DNA of 64,000 nt, taken from Hymenobacter swuensis DY53. Lineage in GTDB: Bacteria; Bacteroidota; Bacteroidia; Cytophagales; Hymenobacteraceae. The notes below the pieces were generated by a model. The model had not been told where the DNA came from, searched no databases, and saw only the letters and a list, made by a program, of their open reading frames with translations. The position numbers and the translations under genes are program-made. Of the stretch, positions 50,570-60,173 are shown piece by piece; position 1 is the first letter of the stretch, and the number at the start of each line of letters is the position of its first letter. The stretch is taken from NCBI RefSeq assembly GCF_000576555.1, contig NZ_CP007145.1:1984001-2048000 (forward strand). The letters are read 5' to 3'.

Positions 50570-52744
50570 TTATAGCAGGCTCCGCAGCAGCTTCCGTACG
50601 TCGGTGGTGGAGGCTACGTGGTAGCGGGCCAGGGAGCGGGCGGCGGTACCTACTTTGATGGTGTAGGCCTCGGGTGGCATGGCCCGGAACGTGTCCTCGT
50701 CAGTGCGGTCATCGCCGAGGGCCAGGGTGAAGGCGGGCTGGTAGGTGGCCAGCCAGCGAGCCGCGGCGGTGCCCTTGTGGATGCCCGCCGTCTTGATTTC
50801 AATTACCTTGTTGCCTTCCATTACCTGCAGCTCCGTGTTGGCGGTCATGAAGGTGAGGTGGTTGAGTAGGTCGCGGGCCCGCACGGCCCCCAGCTCGGCA
50901 TCGGCGCGGCGGTAGTGCCACACCAGGGAGTATTCCTTGGTTTCGATGAACGAGCCGGCGGTACGGGCCACGTACAACTCCAGAATCGGCCGGATGTCGC
51001 GTTGCCACTCGTTGCTGAGTGTCTGGAACAGCTGCCACTCCTCGCCGGCCGCCCGTAGCCACACGCCGTGCTCGGCAATAAAATCGACGGGTAAGTGGCC
51101 CAGCCAGGCTTGCAGCGTGGTCCGGTCGCGGCCACTGATGATGACCACGCGGTTCTGCGGATTATCGGTGAGGGCGCGTAGCAGCAGCAGCAGCTCCTGG
51201 TCGGGCTGGGCGCGCTGGGGGTTGGGGTGGAAGGGGGCCAGCGTACCGTCGTAGTCGAGTAGCAGCAGGCGGGAAGGGGCGGCCTGGTAGTCGGCCAGCA
51301 GCTGGTCTACCACCACCGGCTTCAGGGTTTCGGTGTCCAGCGTGTGCTGCTTCATCTTGCTGTATGCCAGTCGATCCATGAACAGCTTGGTCCAGGCAAA
51401 CACGTTATACTGCCGCACCAAGGCCTGCATAGCGCTCATGCGCAGCTGCTGCTCGTCCTCGGGCATTACCAAGGCATCGTGCATGGCCTCGGCCAGCTGA
51501 CCGGTGTCGGTGGGGTTGATAATGAGAGCATCCGACAGCTCCCGGGCCGCACCGGCCCGCTCGCTCAGGATAAGCACGCCCTTCTGATCCGCCTTGCTGG
51601 CCACGAATTCTTTGGCTACCAGGTTCATGCCGTCGCGCATGGGTGTCACCAGGGCTACCTCAGCTAAACGGTACAAGGAGGACAGCTCTTCCAGCGGGAA
51701 GGAGCGGTAGAAGTAATGAATGGGCGTCCAGCCGATGGTACGATATTGCGCGTTAATGCGGCCCACCAGCTCGTCGATTTCCTCCTTGAGACTGGCATAC
51801 TGGGCTACCTGGTCGCGGGAGGGCACCACCACCATAAGCAGGCTTACCTGCTCGCGCCACTCGGGGTAGCGCTGAATCAGCAGCTCAAACGCCCGCAGCC
51901 GCTGAGCAATGCCCTTGGAGTAATCGAGCCGGTCGATGCTCAGAATCACGCGGGTGTCACGCAGGGCTTCGCGGTACACGGCCTCGTGGCGTTGCGCCGC
52001 TTCCGAAGCAGCCGCCTGCACGTACCGCTCATAGTCAATGCCCATTGGGAAGGCATCGACCAGCACGGTGCGGGAGCCGGTTTCAATCTGCCCGTTCTGG
52101 GCTGAGAGGCCCAGCAGTTGGGCTACCGCGCTCAGGAAGTGGCGCATGTAGCCGAAGGTGTGGAAGCCCAGCAGATCGGCTCCCAGCATACCTTCCAGCA
52201 GCTCGGTGCGCCACGGCAGCACCCGAATCAGTTCGTAGGACGGGAACGGGATGTGCAGGAAGAAGCCGATGGTGGCCTCGGGGCGGGCTTTGCGCAGCAG
52301 GGCCGGCAGCAGCAGCAGCTGGTAATCGTGTACCCAGATAGTGTCCTCGGGCCCGGCCAGCTCCAGCACGGCCCGGCAGAATTTCTCGTTTACGGCCACG
52401 TAGGCCTCCCAGTGGGCCTGCTCGTAGGTGGCATACTGAGTAAAGTAATGGAAGGTAGGCCAGAGCGTGGAGTTGCTGAACCCTTCGTAGAAGTCCCGGA
52501 TTTCGGCTTCGGTGAGGAACACCGGCACCATACTATCTTGGCGCAGCTGCTCGCACACGTACTCCTCTTCGGCCGCATCTTCCACAAAGAGCCCCGGCCA
52601 GCCTACCCACACGTTGCCCTCCTGCTGGTAAATAGAGCCCAGGCCGGTAGCCAGCCCGCCTTCGCTGGGCTGAAACGTAAGGCTGTTATCGGAGCGAAGG
52701 ATTTTAGTAGGGAGACGGTTTGAGACAATAATGGTGCGGGACAT
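50570..52744 (-). CDS. Trehalose-6-phosphate synthase / phosphatase fusion (OtsA-OtsB)
   Basis: 724 aa, ATG at 52744. Residues 1-465: GT20 synthase (SNRLP start, [56 protein letters not shown]). Residues about 490-724: HAD phosphatase with the nucleophile Asp in [11 protein letters not shown] and acid motif [11 protein letters not shown]. Makes trehalose from UDP-glucose and glucose-6-phosphate. In Bacteroidota OtsAB fusions are often beside a GH15 protein, as here, suggesting coordinated synthesis and breakdown. Osmotic or desiccation protection is the known role of trehalose. Confidence 0.95.
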   Translation of the reverse strand: MSRTIIVSNRLPTKILRSDNSLTFQPSEGGLATGLGSIYQQEGNVWVGWPGLFVEDAAEEEYVCEQLRQDSMVPVFLTEAEIRDFYEGFSNSTLWPTFHYFTQYATYEQAHWEAYVAVNEKFCRAVLELAGPEDTIWVHDYQLLLLPALLRKARPEATIGFFLHIPFPSYELIRVLPWRTELLEGMLGADLLGFHTFGYMRHFLSAVAQLLGLSAQNGQIETGSRTVLVDAFPMGIDYERYVQAAASEAAQRHEAVYREALRDTRVILSIDRLDYSKGIAQRLRAFELLIQRYPEWREQVSLLMVVVPSRDQVAQYASLKEEIDELVGRINAQYRTIGWTPIHYFYRSFPLEELSSLYRLAEVALVTPMRDGMNLVAKEFVASKADQKGVLILSERAGAARELSDALIINPTDTGQLAEAMHDALVMPEDEQQLRMSAMQALVRQYNVFAWTKLFMDRLAYSKMKQHTLDTETLKPVVVDQLLADYQAAPSRLLLLDYDGTLAPFHPNPQRAQPDQELLLLLRALTDNPQNRVVIISGRDRTTLQAWLGHLPVDFIAEHGVWLRAAGEEWQLFQTLSNEWQRDIRPILELYVARTAGSFIETKEYSLVWHYRRADAELGAVRARDLLNHLTFMTANTELQVMEGNKVIEIKTAGIHKGTAAARWLATYQPAFTLALGDDRTDEDTFRAMPPEAYTIKVGTAARSLARYHVASTTDVRKLLRSLL

Positions 52745-52883
52745 AGGCCGTTTCAGGTTGGTGAACCTGTAGGTTTACGGGATAAAACAGGCAGTGGCCA
52801 TTAGGTTGTTTCCCGGTTTCTGTTACCGCGCCCATTCCGTAAGTGGCTAAACGCAACCGTGGAAACCAGTTGCACCATCGGTA

Positions 52884-53249
52884 TCAGGCCCCCACCGACG
52901 GCTGACCAACGTAGCCGAGGTGGGTATGCTGAAAGCCGGTGCTGTGCTTAAGCCCGTAGCCCAGCAGCCGGTCGAAGGCCGAGTGAAACAGCAGTACGGA
53001 ACCGGCTAGCAGTAGTGGCGGCTGCCCCAGTAGCCAGCCGGCCAGCCCTACCAGCAGGGCCAGGGCTTTGTGGTGCAGCAGGTTGTAGCTGAACGCCCCC
53101 GCCCGGGGGCCGGCCAGGTAGCCCAGCATACTCAGGTCGGGCACCAGGAACAGGGCCGGCAGCCACCACCACGCGTAGGGCAAGTGCGCGAAAATCAGCG
53201 TTGCGGCCAGCACTTCGGCCAGTTCTTCGAGCTTGAGCAGGGTTTTCAT
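52884..53249 (-). CDS. DUF4260 membrane protein
   Basis: 121 aa from ATG 53249 (MKTLLKLEELAEVLAATLIF); longer in-frame starts are unlikely. Three or four hydrophobic segments, with PYAWWWLPALFLVPDLSMLGYLAGPRAG and SAFDRLLGYGLKHSTGFQHTHLG in parts, both hallmarks of DUF4260, a family of unknown role. 109 bp downstream of the Crp regulator and on the same strand. Confidence 0.9.
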   Translation of the reverse strand: MKTLLKLEELAEVLAATLIFAHLPYAWWWLPALFLVPDLSMLGYLAGPRAGAFSYNLLHHKALALLVGLAGWLLGQPPLLLAGSVLLFHSAFDRLLGYGLKHSTGFQHTHLGYVGQPSVGA

Positions 53250-53358
53250 GGGGTTTCGGGATGAAGTAAAACAACGTCCCAAAGGTCGGGCCCCGGCCAC
53301 CCGAAATTCGTTAACAAACGCTAAGAAACAGCGCCTCTACACCGGTTTGGGCAGCTAC

Positions 53359-53961
53359 TCAGATGCCTTTCGGGGAGGCTCCATCGTCGGCCTGCAGGCG
53401 TGCTCGGATGCGGCTGAGCGAAACGGGCGTTACGCCCAGGTAAGAGGCCACGTACTGTTGCGGCACGCGTTCCAGAATCTTGGTTTTGTGGCTGCGCAGC
53501 AAGGCTTGGTAGCGTTGCTCAGGGCTCAGCAGCAGCAATTCAGCCAGGCGGGCATCGGTTCCCAGCAGATGGTACTCGGCCAGCAGCCGCCCAAACCGCT
53601 CGTACACCGGATACGCATCAAACAGCCGGCGTAGCAGGGCATACGGAAACGTAACCAGCTCGGTAGGGGCCAGGGCCTGAATGCTGAACTGGCTGGGCTG
53701 GCCCGTAAGGCAGCTTTGGTAGCTGCCCATCAGGTGGTTCTCGAAGAAGAAGTAGGTGGTGCGGTCCTCCCCATCGGCTCCCGTGTAAAACAGCCGACAT
53801 GCCCCCGAAAGTACCAGCGCCAGCTCCGGCGCGGCCTGCCCCTGCGTTACAAACTCCTGCTTCCGCCGCAATTGGCGGAGGCTAAGCCCGGCCGCCAGCG
53901 GAGCCCACTCTGTATCGGTGAGCGGCACAAACCGGTGAATGTAAGCGCGGAGCGGGTGCAT
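53359..53961 (-). CDS. Crp/Fnr-family transcriptional regulator
   Basis: 200 aa from ATG 53961 (MHPLRAYIHRFVPLTDTEW); the frame is open upstream. Cyclic-nucleotide-binding beta-roll (about 15-120) with KQEFVTQGQAAPELALVLSGACRLFYTG, then a short HTH with VPQQYVASYLGVTPVSLSRIRARL. This is the abundant Bacteroidota subtype without cysteine clusters, so not an FNR-type oxygen sensor. Likely cotranscribed with or controlling the DUF4260 gene next to it; target genes unknown. Confidence 0.92.
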   Translation of the reverse strand: MHPLRAYIHRFVPLTDTEWAPLAAGLSLRQLRRKQEFVTQGQAAPELALVLSGACRLFYTGADGEDRTTYFFFENHLMGSYQSCLTGQPSQFSIQALAPTELVTFPYALLRRLFDAYPVYERFGRLLAEYHLLGTDARLAELLLLSPEQRYQALLRSHKTKILERVPQQYVASYLGVTPVSLSRIRARLQADDGASPKGI

Positions 53962-54023
53962 ACGTGCAAGGTAGCAGCAAAACCCGCAACCCGGTTGAGG
54001 GAAGGGGCGGGGGTGAAGGGGAT

Positions 54024-54178
54024 AAAAGCCCGTCATTCCGAGCGGAGCGAGGAATCTCGCGTGCTGACATTGCTAAATTTATCTAATAGACTCCGTTCCG
54101 TATACCAGAAGTAAGATGAGGCAGTGATGCAACGTCAGCACGCGAGATTCCTCGCTCCGCTTGGAATGACGGGCTTTT
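54024..54178. repeat. Long palindromic repeat (family A, copy 4), 45-bp arms
   Basis: Arms 54024-54068 and 54134-54178 are reverse complements with one mismatch, around a 65-bp AT-rich centre. Shares the CTCGCGTGCTGA segment with copy 1 at 12.8 kb. Lies between the Crp and glycosidase genes. Confidence 0.88.
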
Positions 54179-54185
54179 AGGTCCG

Positions 54186-56933
54186 CTACTGCACCCGCGT
54201 CACGCGCAGGTAGTCGAGCATGGCTTGGTTCACTTCGCCGTGCATGTTCTCGTTGGCGGGCTCGAAGCTAAGCGTCAGCGCATGCGTGCCTTTCGGGAGC
54301 TGCACCAGCACGGGGTTGGTAAAGCCCCAGCTAGACCATTCATCCACGCCGCGCTGGGGCAGCACCACAGTAGCCAGCCGGCGCTGGCCCAGGCGCAGCG
54401 TCCGCAGGGCGCACTTGTTATCAGTGTTGAGGGGACCGTTGCCGTTGGCGTAGCGGAAATCCAGGGCATAGAGGCCGGTTTCGGGCACGGTTACGGAAAT
54501 GGTGAGGCGGGTATTCACCGTCTTGCTGATTTCTACGAAGCCCGTTCCGCTGAACCCTTTGTACGGCTTGCCCGATTTGGCGGCGCTGGTTTCCAACTGT
54601 ACCAGCTGGGCCGGCTTCGCGGCTACCACCAACGGCTCACTGGCAAACGACTCCAGGCCCTGCGCGTCCACGGCCACCACCTGGTACTCGGCGTAGGCGG
54701 CGGGCGTTACGGCCGCGCTGGTTTCAGTGGTTCGGGCCGCGAATTGACCGTTGCGCAGCACCTGGTAGGCACTGGCACCGGCTACCGGGGGCCAGCTGAG
54801 GCGGCCGGCGGCGTAGCGCACGGTGGGCGTTTCGGGGGAAAAGGCATTTTCAGCGTGGGTAATAATATAGTTTGGCTCCGGAGTGCTGTTCACCAGAGCA
54901 ATACGTACCTGATGGTGACCAGTGAGCGTAGCCGGTATGGCATTGTCTGGGAGGGGGCGGCCATCAAGCGTCATGCTGTCAATCCGGTTACCATAACCTG
55001 TTAGCTCAATATCCAGCACTGCGCCCCGGTACTGGAAGCCGGTGAGCTCCCGGCGTCCTTGCAGCGCCTGGGGTACAAAGGGCCGGAACACCAGTCGGGT
55101 AGTTTCAAAATTCATCCCAAACAGCCCTTTATAGACCAGCCCCAGACTGCCCGAAAGGCTCCAGAGCATATTGCTGCTGTTAATCTGAGTGCCAGCAAAA
55201 TCACCGTTCTGCGCTACAAAGTTTTCCTTGTTGGTCAGAAACAGCGCCGCCGGCCGGTACACCGCTGCCATGCTTTCCAGAAAGGCTTTTTCATTACCTG
55301 CTTTGGCGGCTGCCAGCCCCCAGAAACTCTGTACAAACGGCCACACCGCGTTATTGTGGTAAGGCGGAATGCCTGGAATCTGTGGGTAAATACACGGAAT
55401 GCCAAAGGCAGTAGTGGGTGTATGCGCTATTACCGATGTGGCTCGTGCGGATCTGGCTACGTCGTACAACACGCTCAACGCCTCCCCTAATGCCTCTGCT
55501 TTAGGCGAGAGGCTGAGGAAATTGCGGCCGTACAGGAATTGCCCGTAGTATCCTTTTTCCTGCTGCCAGAGGTGCGTGTTTATCCCGGTGCGGATGGTTT
55601 TAGCTAGTCGCCAGTGCTGCCCGGCAGTAGTAGTGTCGCCTAGTTGCTCAGCCATTTCCGACAGTACTTTATTAGCCTGAAAATGCACGGCGTTGGTGCC
55701 TAGGTTCTCACTCTGGTAAATATCCACCGGCTGCATCCAGCGCGGATAGGTCTGTTCCCGCCAGTCCAGAAACGACGATTCGCCGCGCACGAGGCCGGTT
55801 TGCGCATCGTAGGCGTTCTGCCGGTCGTCTTCGAGGGAGCTTTTGATGATGGGGTACACTTTACGCAGCCAGGCTTCGTCACCGGTTACCAGGTAAATTT
55901 CCCAGGCGGCTACGGCCCAGATCATCCGGTCGGTGGAGCAGGGGTAAGCCCCGCCCGTGCCGGTATCCTGAATGATGCGGCCCTGCTTCGACACCTTGCG
56001 CAGCAGACTGTGCATGGCCACCTGGGGCTGCAGCGTGGCTTGAGCCAGGATAATGCTGTAGCTGATGTCGCGCGTCCAGACGCCAGCCCACTCTTTCCCG
56101 GTGCGGAAGGTGCTGTCGGGCTCCACGGCGCGGCGGGCTTCTTCCAGCGCCAAGTTATAGAGGGCGTCGGTGAGCGGGAAGTCAGAGCGGTACTGCGGAA
56201 AATCGGCCGTGTCAATGCTTCGTTTCCAGCTCGCAGCCGTGGTTTTAGCCGCTGCCGGGGTATTGAGTACCAGCGTAACTTCGTAGATACCGTTGCCATC
56301 CGGGTCTTGCAACTGCAGCTCCTTTTTGCCAGCCAGGTTGGCGAAGTCCCAGGTCAGCGGAGCCGTGTTGCCGGCCACAAACACGCCCTTGAAATCCTGT
56401 TGGTAAAGTTTCTCTCCGGTGTAGGTAGTAAAATATCCCTGTTTTTTGAACGCCGCCAGCACCGGCCGCAGATCCAGCCGGATTTTCAGGCGCGTGTTCG
56501 GAGCCAGGAAGGTGTTGGCAGGAATTAGTGCCTTATCCACAAAGCGCTGCCCAAAGGTGAGTAAGGGCGTTTCTGTCTCCAAGCGGCCGGCTTGCGGCAG
56601 CGCCACGATGCTATGGTCTTGGCCCGGCGCCATTTCGTTGTCCTGACCATTGAGGCTGAACTTGAAGATGATGCGCGGGTCTTGGTAGGCGTTGGCCGGG
56701 CTCTGGTAGTTGGAAGTCAGCTCCGTAGCCGACAGCGCCCGGGCCACGTACTGGCCCTGCACGATACTGTCACGGTACCAGGCAAAAGCCGCCGACTGCC
56801 ACACCAGTGGCGAGGAAGGTGCTTGCATAGAAGTAGAAATAGGGGCGGGGCCAGCCGTGGGCTTTGGTGCCTGGCAGGCACCAAGCAGGGTCTGCATCGC
56901 CAGCAGACCCATGGCTACGGGAGCGTTTCTCAT
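54186..56933 (-). CDS. Large lipoprotein glycoside hydrolase-like protein with (alpha/alpha)6 barrel
   Basis: 915 aa from ATG 56933 (MRNAPVAMGLLAMQTLLGAC, lipoprotein signal with C20); longer in-frame starts add no conserved sequence. N-terminal beta domain (about 40-215), then an alpha-toroid region (about 220-640) with EWAGVWTRDISYSIILAQATL, GGAYPCSTDRMIWAVAAWEIY and IPPYHNNAVWPFVQSFW, resembling glycogen-debranching/MGH1-like hydrolases; acid residues such as those in WTRD are candidate catalytic sites. C-terminal parts (about 640-800 and 800-915) look like Fn3 and carbohydrate-binding domains. Exported, substrate unknown; nearby trehalose genes may be related. Confidence 0.82.
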   Translation of the reverse strand: MRNAPVAMGLLAMQTLLGACQAPKPTAGPAPISTSMQAPSSPLVWQSAAFAWYRDSIVQGQYVARALSATELTSNYQSPANAYQDPRIIFKFSLNGQDNEMAPGQDHSIVALPQAGRLETETPLLTFGQRFVDKALIPANTFLAPNTRLKIRLDLRPVLAAFKKQGYFTTYTGEKLYQQDFKGVFVAGNTAPLTWDFANLAGKKELQLQDPDGNGIYEVTLVLNTPAAAKTTAASWKRSIDTADFPQYRSDFPLTDALYNLALEEARRAVEPDSTFRTGKEWAGVWTRDISYSIILAQATLQPQVAMHSLLRKVSKQGRIIQDTGTGGAYPCSTDRMIWAVAAWEIYLVTGDEAWLRKVYPIIKSSLEDDRQNAYDAQTGLVRGESSFLDWREQTYPRWMQPVDIYQSENLGTNAVHFQANKVLSEMAEQLGDTTTAGQHWRLAKTIRTGINTHLWQQEKGYYGQFLYGRNFLSLSPKAEALGEALSVLYDVARSARATSVIAHTPTTAFGIPCIYPQIPGIPPYHNNAVWPFVQSFWGLAAAKAGNEKAFLESMAAVYRPAALFLTNKENFVAQNGDFAGTQINSSNMLWSLSGSLGLVYKGLFGMNFETTRLVFRPFVPQALQGRRELTGFQYRGAVLDIELTGYGNRIDSMTLDGRPLPDNAIPATLTGHHQVRIALVNSTPEPNYIITHAENAFSPETPTVRYAAGRLSWPPVAGASAYQVLRNGQFAARTTETSAAVTPAAYAEYQVVAVDAQGLESFASEPLVVAAKPAQLVQLETSAAKSGKPYKGFSGTGFVEISKTVNTRLTISVTVPETGLYALDFRYANGNGPLNTDNKCALRTLRLGQRRLATVVLPQRGVDEWSSWGFTNPVLVQLPKGTHALTLSFEPANENMHGEVNQAMLDYLRVTRVQ

Positions 56934-56992
56934 TAGGGAAGGGGACGCAGAAAACAGCCCGTAAGTTGCCACGCATTGTCGGGGCGTAACGC

Positions 56993-57027
56993 AAAAAGGC
57001 TTTCTGCGGGGAGCAGAAAGCCTTTTT
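56993..57027. terminator. Terminator of the second tRNA-Glu gene
   Basis: 15-bp perfect arms AAAAAGGCTTTCTGC (56993-57007) / GCAGAAAGCCTTTTT (57013-57027), 5-bp loop, serves the tRNA on the minus strand. Confidence 0.88.
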
Positions 57028-57030
57028 TTG

Positions 57031-57102
57031 TAGTCCGTAGGGGAATCGAACCCCTGTTGGTAGAATGAAAATCTACTGTCCTAACCCCTAGACGAACGGA
57101 CC
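57031..57102 (-). tRNA. tRNA-Glu (anticodon TTC), copy 2
   Basis: Identical over 72 nt to the copy at 47490-47561, same strand. Flanking sequence on the 5' side (GCGGAGCGTTTTCCGTTTTG and onward) is also shared, so the duplication includes the leader and part of the promoter. Confidence 0.96.
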
Positions 57103-57137
57103 AGATACCCAGCGGAGCGTTTTCCGTTTTGGTGATG

Positions 57138-57167
57138 CAAAGATAGTAGCCCGATCTTTCGGCGCAA
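57138..57167 (-). promoter_or_regulatory. Promoter of tRNA-Glu copy 2
   Basis: Minus strand TTG (57165-57167), 19 bp, TATCTTTG (57138-57145), matching TAnnTTTG. Same position relative to the tRNA as in copy 1. Confidence 0.75.
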
Positions 57168-57312
57168 TACCTGGTTTCGAAAAAAAAGTAGCCTTTTGGG
57201 TAAATTGGCTGATTTTCAGGTGGAAATTTTTCCATTGCAACCCGTCCGAAACTCCGTTGAGCCGTAAATGGGGGTAGCGCAAGCAATGGGCGTAGCAGGA
57301 TATTGGGTTTGA

Positions 57313-58410
<1,098 letters not shown>

Positions 58411-58412
58411 GC

Positions 58413-58480
58413 GTTCCAGTAAGCCAAAAGAAAAAAGGGCACCGGAAACGGTGCCCTTTTTTCTTTTGGCTTACTGGAAC
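58413..58480. terminator. Perfect 68-bp terminator palindrome after gap
   Basis: 32-bp perfectly complementary arms (58413-58444 and 58449-58480) around a GAAA tetraloop, with A6/T6 runs inside. Begins 3 bp after the gap stop codon. Confidence 0.92.
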
Positions 58481-58677
58481 GGAGTAACTGGGTAGCGGAG
58501 TAACTGAGTAAAGAAAAAATGTTGCCAGCTCATCACCCGATATTTATGTTGCATGATGGGACGGCAACCGCACGCAACGAAGCAAATATGTTCCGGCGGC
58601 GGGCAACAGCTGCTTACCTTTGCATACCCGATACCCGAGTGATTTGCTCAGTTACTCTGCTACTCAGTTACTCTTCC
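58481..58677. repeat. Inverted repeat element AGTAACTGAGTAGC-GGAGTAAC
   Basis: Left part 58481-58512 (GGAGTAACTGGGTAGCGGAG...) and right part 58643-58677 (inverted, GCTCAGTTACTCTGCTACTC...) are imperfect reverse complements. The space between holds a good -7 element TACCTTTG (58615-58622) for the lipid kinase gene. A second pair lies at 59556-59652. Confidence 0.6.
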
Positions 58678-58682
58678 TGGCC

Positions 58683-59552
58683 GTGCGCATCTGTTTTATC
58701 CTTAACCCGACTTCCGGCACGAACCGCACGCAGGACGTTCCGACGTTACTGACGCGCTACGCCACGGCTGCCGGGGCCGAGTTTGAAATTCAGCTGACTC
58801 AGCGCGCCGGCCACGCCACCGAGCTGGCCCGTGAAGCAGCGGCGCGCGGCTGCCGGGTAGTAGTTGCTGTGGGAGGAGATGGTACCGTGAACGAAGTGGC
58901 CCGGGGGCTGCTGGGCACCCCGGCAGCGCTAGGCATCGTGCCCCGGGGCTCGGGCAATGGGCTGGCCCGACACTTGCGCATTCCGCTGGATTTGCCGGGT
59001 GCCGTGCGCCGCGCTTGCCAGCCCACCTTCCAGCACATTGATGCGGGCCGTATTAATGGCCACTGGTTTTTCTGTACGGCCGGGCTGGGGTTTGATGCGC
59101 ACGTGAGCAAGATGTTTGCCCAAGCCGGTACCCGGGGGCTGAGTACCTATGTGAAAGTAGCCCTGCGCGAGTACCGCCGCTACCGTCCCGTGCCGGTGCA
59201 GGTGCAGCTGGAAAATGCGCTGCTACTCGATACCCACTGCTATGTGCTAGCCTTCGCCAATGCCGCCCAATACGGCAATAATGCCTACATCGCGCCCCGC
59301 GCCGATATTCAGGATGGCCTACTGGATGTCTGCCTTATTGACCAGCTGCCGATGCTGCGTGCGGTGCGGGTAGGCGTGGGACTGGCCCTGGGCACGCTGG
59401 CTACTTCTGGCGGCGCGGCCTACCATACCAGTCGCCGCATTCAGGTAGAGGCAGCGCACCCTATCGGTTTTCATGTGGATGGTGACTACGTAGCCGACGC
59501 TACACGCTTTGTAGTAGAGCTGGAACCTCTGGCTCTGGAAGTAGCAGTGTAA
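58683..59552 (+). CDS. Diacylglycerol kinase-family lipid kinase
   Basis: 289 aa from GTG 58683 (VRICFILNPTSG), which matches the usual MKIxFIxNPxSG start; a longer frame from 58620 is not conserved. Catalytic GGDGTVNEVARGLLG (about 65-80) and GSGNGLARHLRIP (about 95-107) are intact, the DAGK/YegS/sphingosine-kinase hallmark. C-terminal beta-sandwich completes the fold. Phosphorylates a lipid alcohol, exact lipid unknown; a cytoplasmic, membrane-associated enzyme. Confidence 0.93.
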   Translation: MRICFILNPTSGTNRTQDVPTLLTRYATAAGAEFEIQLTQRAGHATELAREAAARGCRVVVAVGGDGTVNEVARGLLGTPAALGIVPRGSGNGLARHLRIPLDLPGAVRRACQPTFQHIDAGRINGHWFFCTAGLGFDAHVSKMFAQAGTRGLSTYVKVALREYRRYRPVPVQVQLENALLLDTHCYVLAFANAAQYGNNAYIAPRADIQDGLLDVCLIDQLPMLRAVRVGVGLALGTLATSGGAAYHTSRRIQVEAAHPIGFHVDGDYVADATRFVVELEPLALEVAV

Positions 59553-59555
59553 AGA

Positions 59556-59652
59556 GGAATTGAGTAGCGAAGTAACTAAGTAAATTTGCCCGCAGTTGGT
59601 GTGGCCAGTTTAAGCCGTGCATCGCTCAGTTACCCCACTACTTCGTTACCCA
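59556..59652. repeat. Second inverted pair of the AGTAACTGAGTAGC element
   Basis: Left 59556-59589 (GAATTGAGTAGCGAAGTAAC...), right 59624-59652 (GCTCAGTTACCCCACTAC..., inverted). Same family as 58481-58677, so the lipid kinase gene is bracketed by two copies. Confidence 0.55.
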
Positions 59653-59656
59653 CCGC

Positions 59657-60001
59657 ATGAAAGCCGATAAGAACCGCCGGGAAGGCGTGGTATACTCCAC
59701 GAACCCCGATTTCGAATACCAGGATACTAACGAGCCGGCTGCCGTCACGCTGCCCCCGCAGCAGCAGAACCTGCGCGTACAGCTCGATAAGAAGTCACGC
59801 GGCGGTAAGCAGGTTACGCTAGTAACCGGTTTCGTGGGCCAAGACGCCGACCTACAGACGTTGGGCAAGCTGCTAAAAACCAAGTGTGCCGTAGGTGGCA
59901 ATGCCAAAGACGGCGAAATCATCATTCAAGGCGACTTACGCGACAAGGTGATGGCCGTGCTGCTGGAAAAAGGCTACAAAGCCAAGAAGGCGGGCGGGTA
60001 A
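59657..60001 (+). CDS. SUI1/eIF1-like translation factor (YciH family)
   Basis: 114 aa, ATG at 59657. The C-terminal 75 residues form the SUI1 fold with [46 protein letters not shown]. Bacterial YciH proteins resemble eIF1 and affect fidelity or stress responses in translation initiation. Short unstructured N-terminus. Single gene. Confidence 0.93.
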   Translation: MKADKNRREGVVYSTNPDFEYQDTNEPAAVTLPPQQQNLRVQLDKKSRGGKQVTLVTGFVGQDADLQTLGKLLKTKCAVGGNAKDGEIIIQGDLRDKVMAVLLEKGYKAKKAGG

Positions 60002-60046
60002 AATACGGGCTGGCGCGGCATTCTGCGGTTAGCAGAATGCCCATAA

Positions 60047-60146
60047 AGAACGTCATGCTGAGCTTGCCGAAGCATCTCTACCGCAGTGCTAATCAAAAAA
60101 GTTAGCCAGAGGTAGAGATGCTTCGACAAGCTCAGCATGACGTTCT
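60047..60146. repeat. Long palindromic repeat (family A, copy 5), 36-bp arms
   Basis: Arms 60047-60082 and 60111-60146 match with one mismatch; core same as copy 2 at 35.7 kb. Between convergent genes. Confidence 0.88.
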
Positions 60147-60173
60147 GTTTTATAGGCTACTTGACCTCTCTGC

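Noticed and set aside
47490..57102. Genomic island with tRNA attachment sites
   Set aside because: The repeats are complete tRNA genes with their own promoters and terminators, and no integrase or phage gene lies between them.
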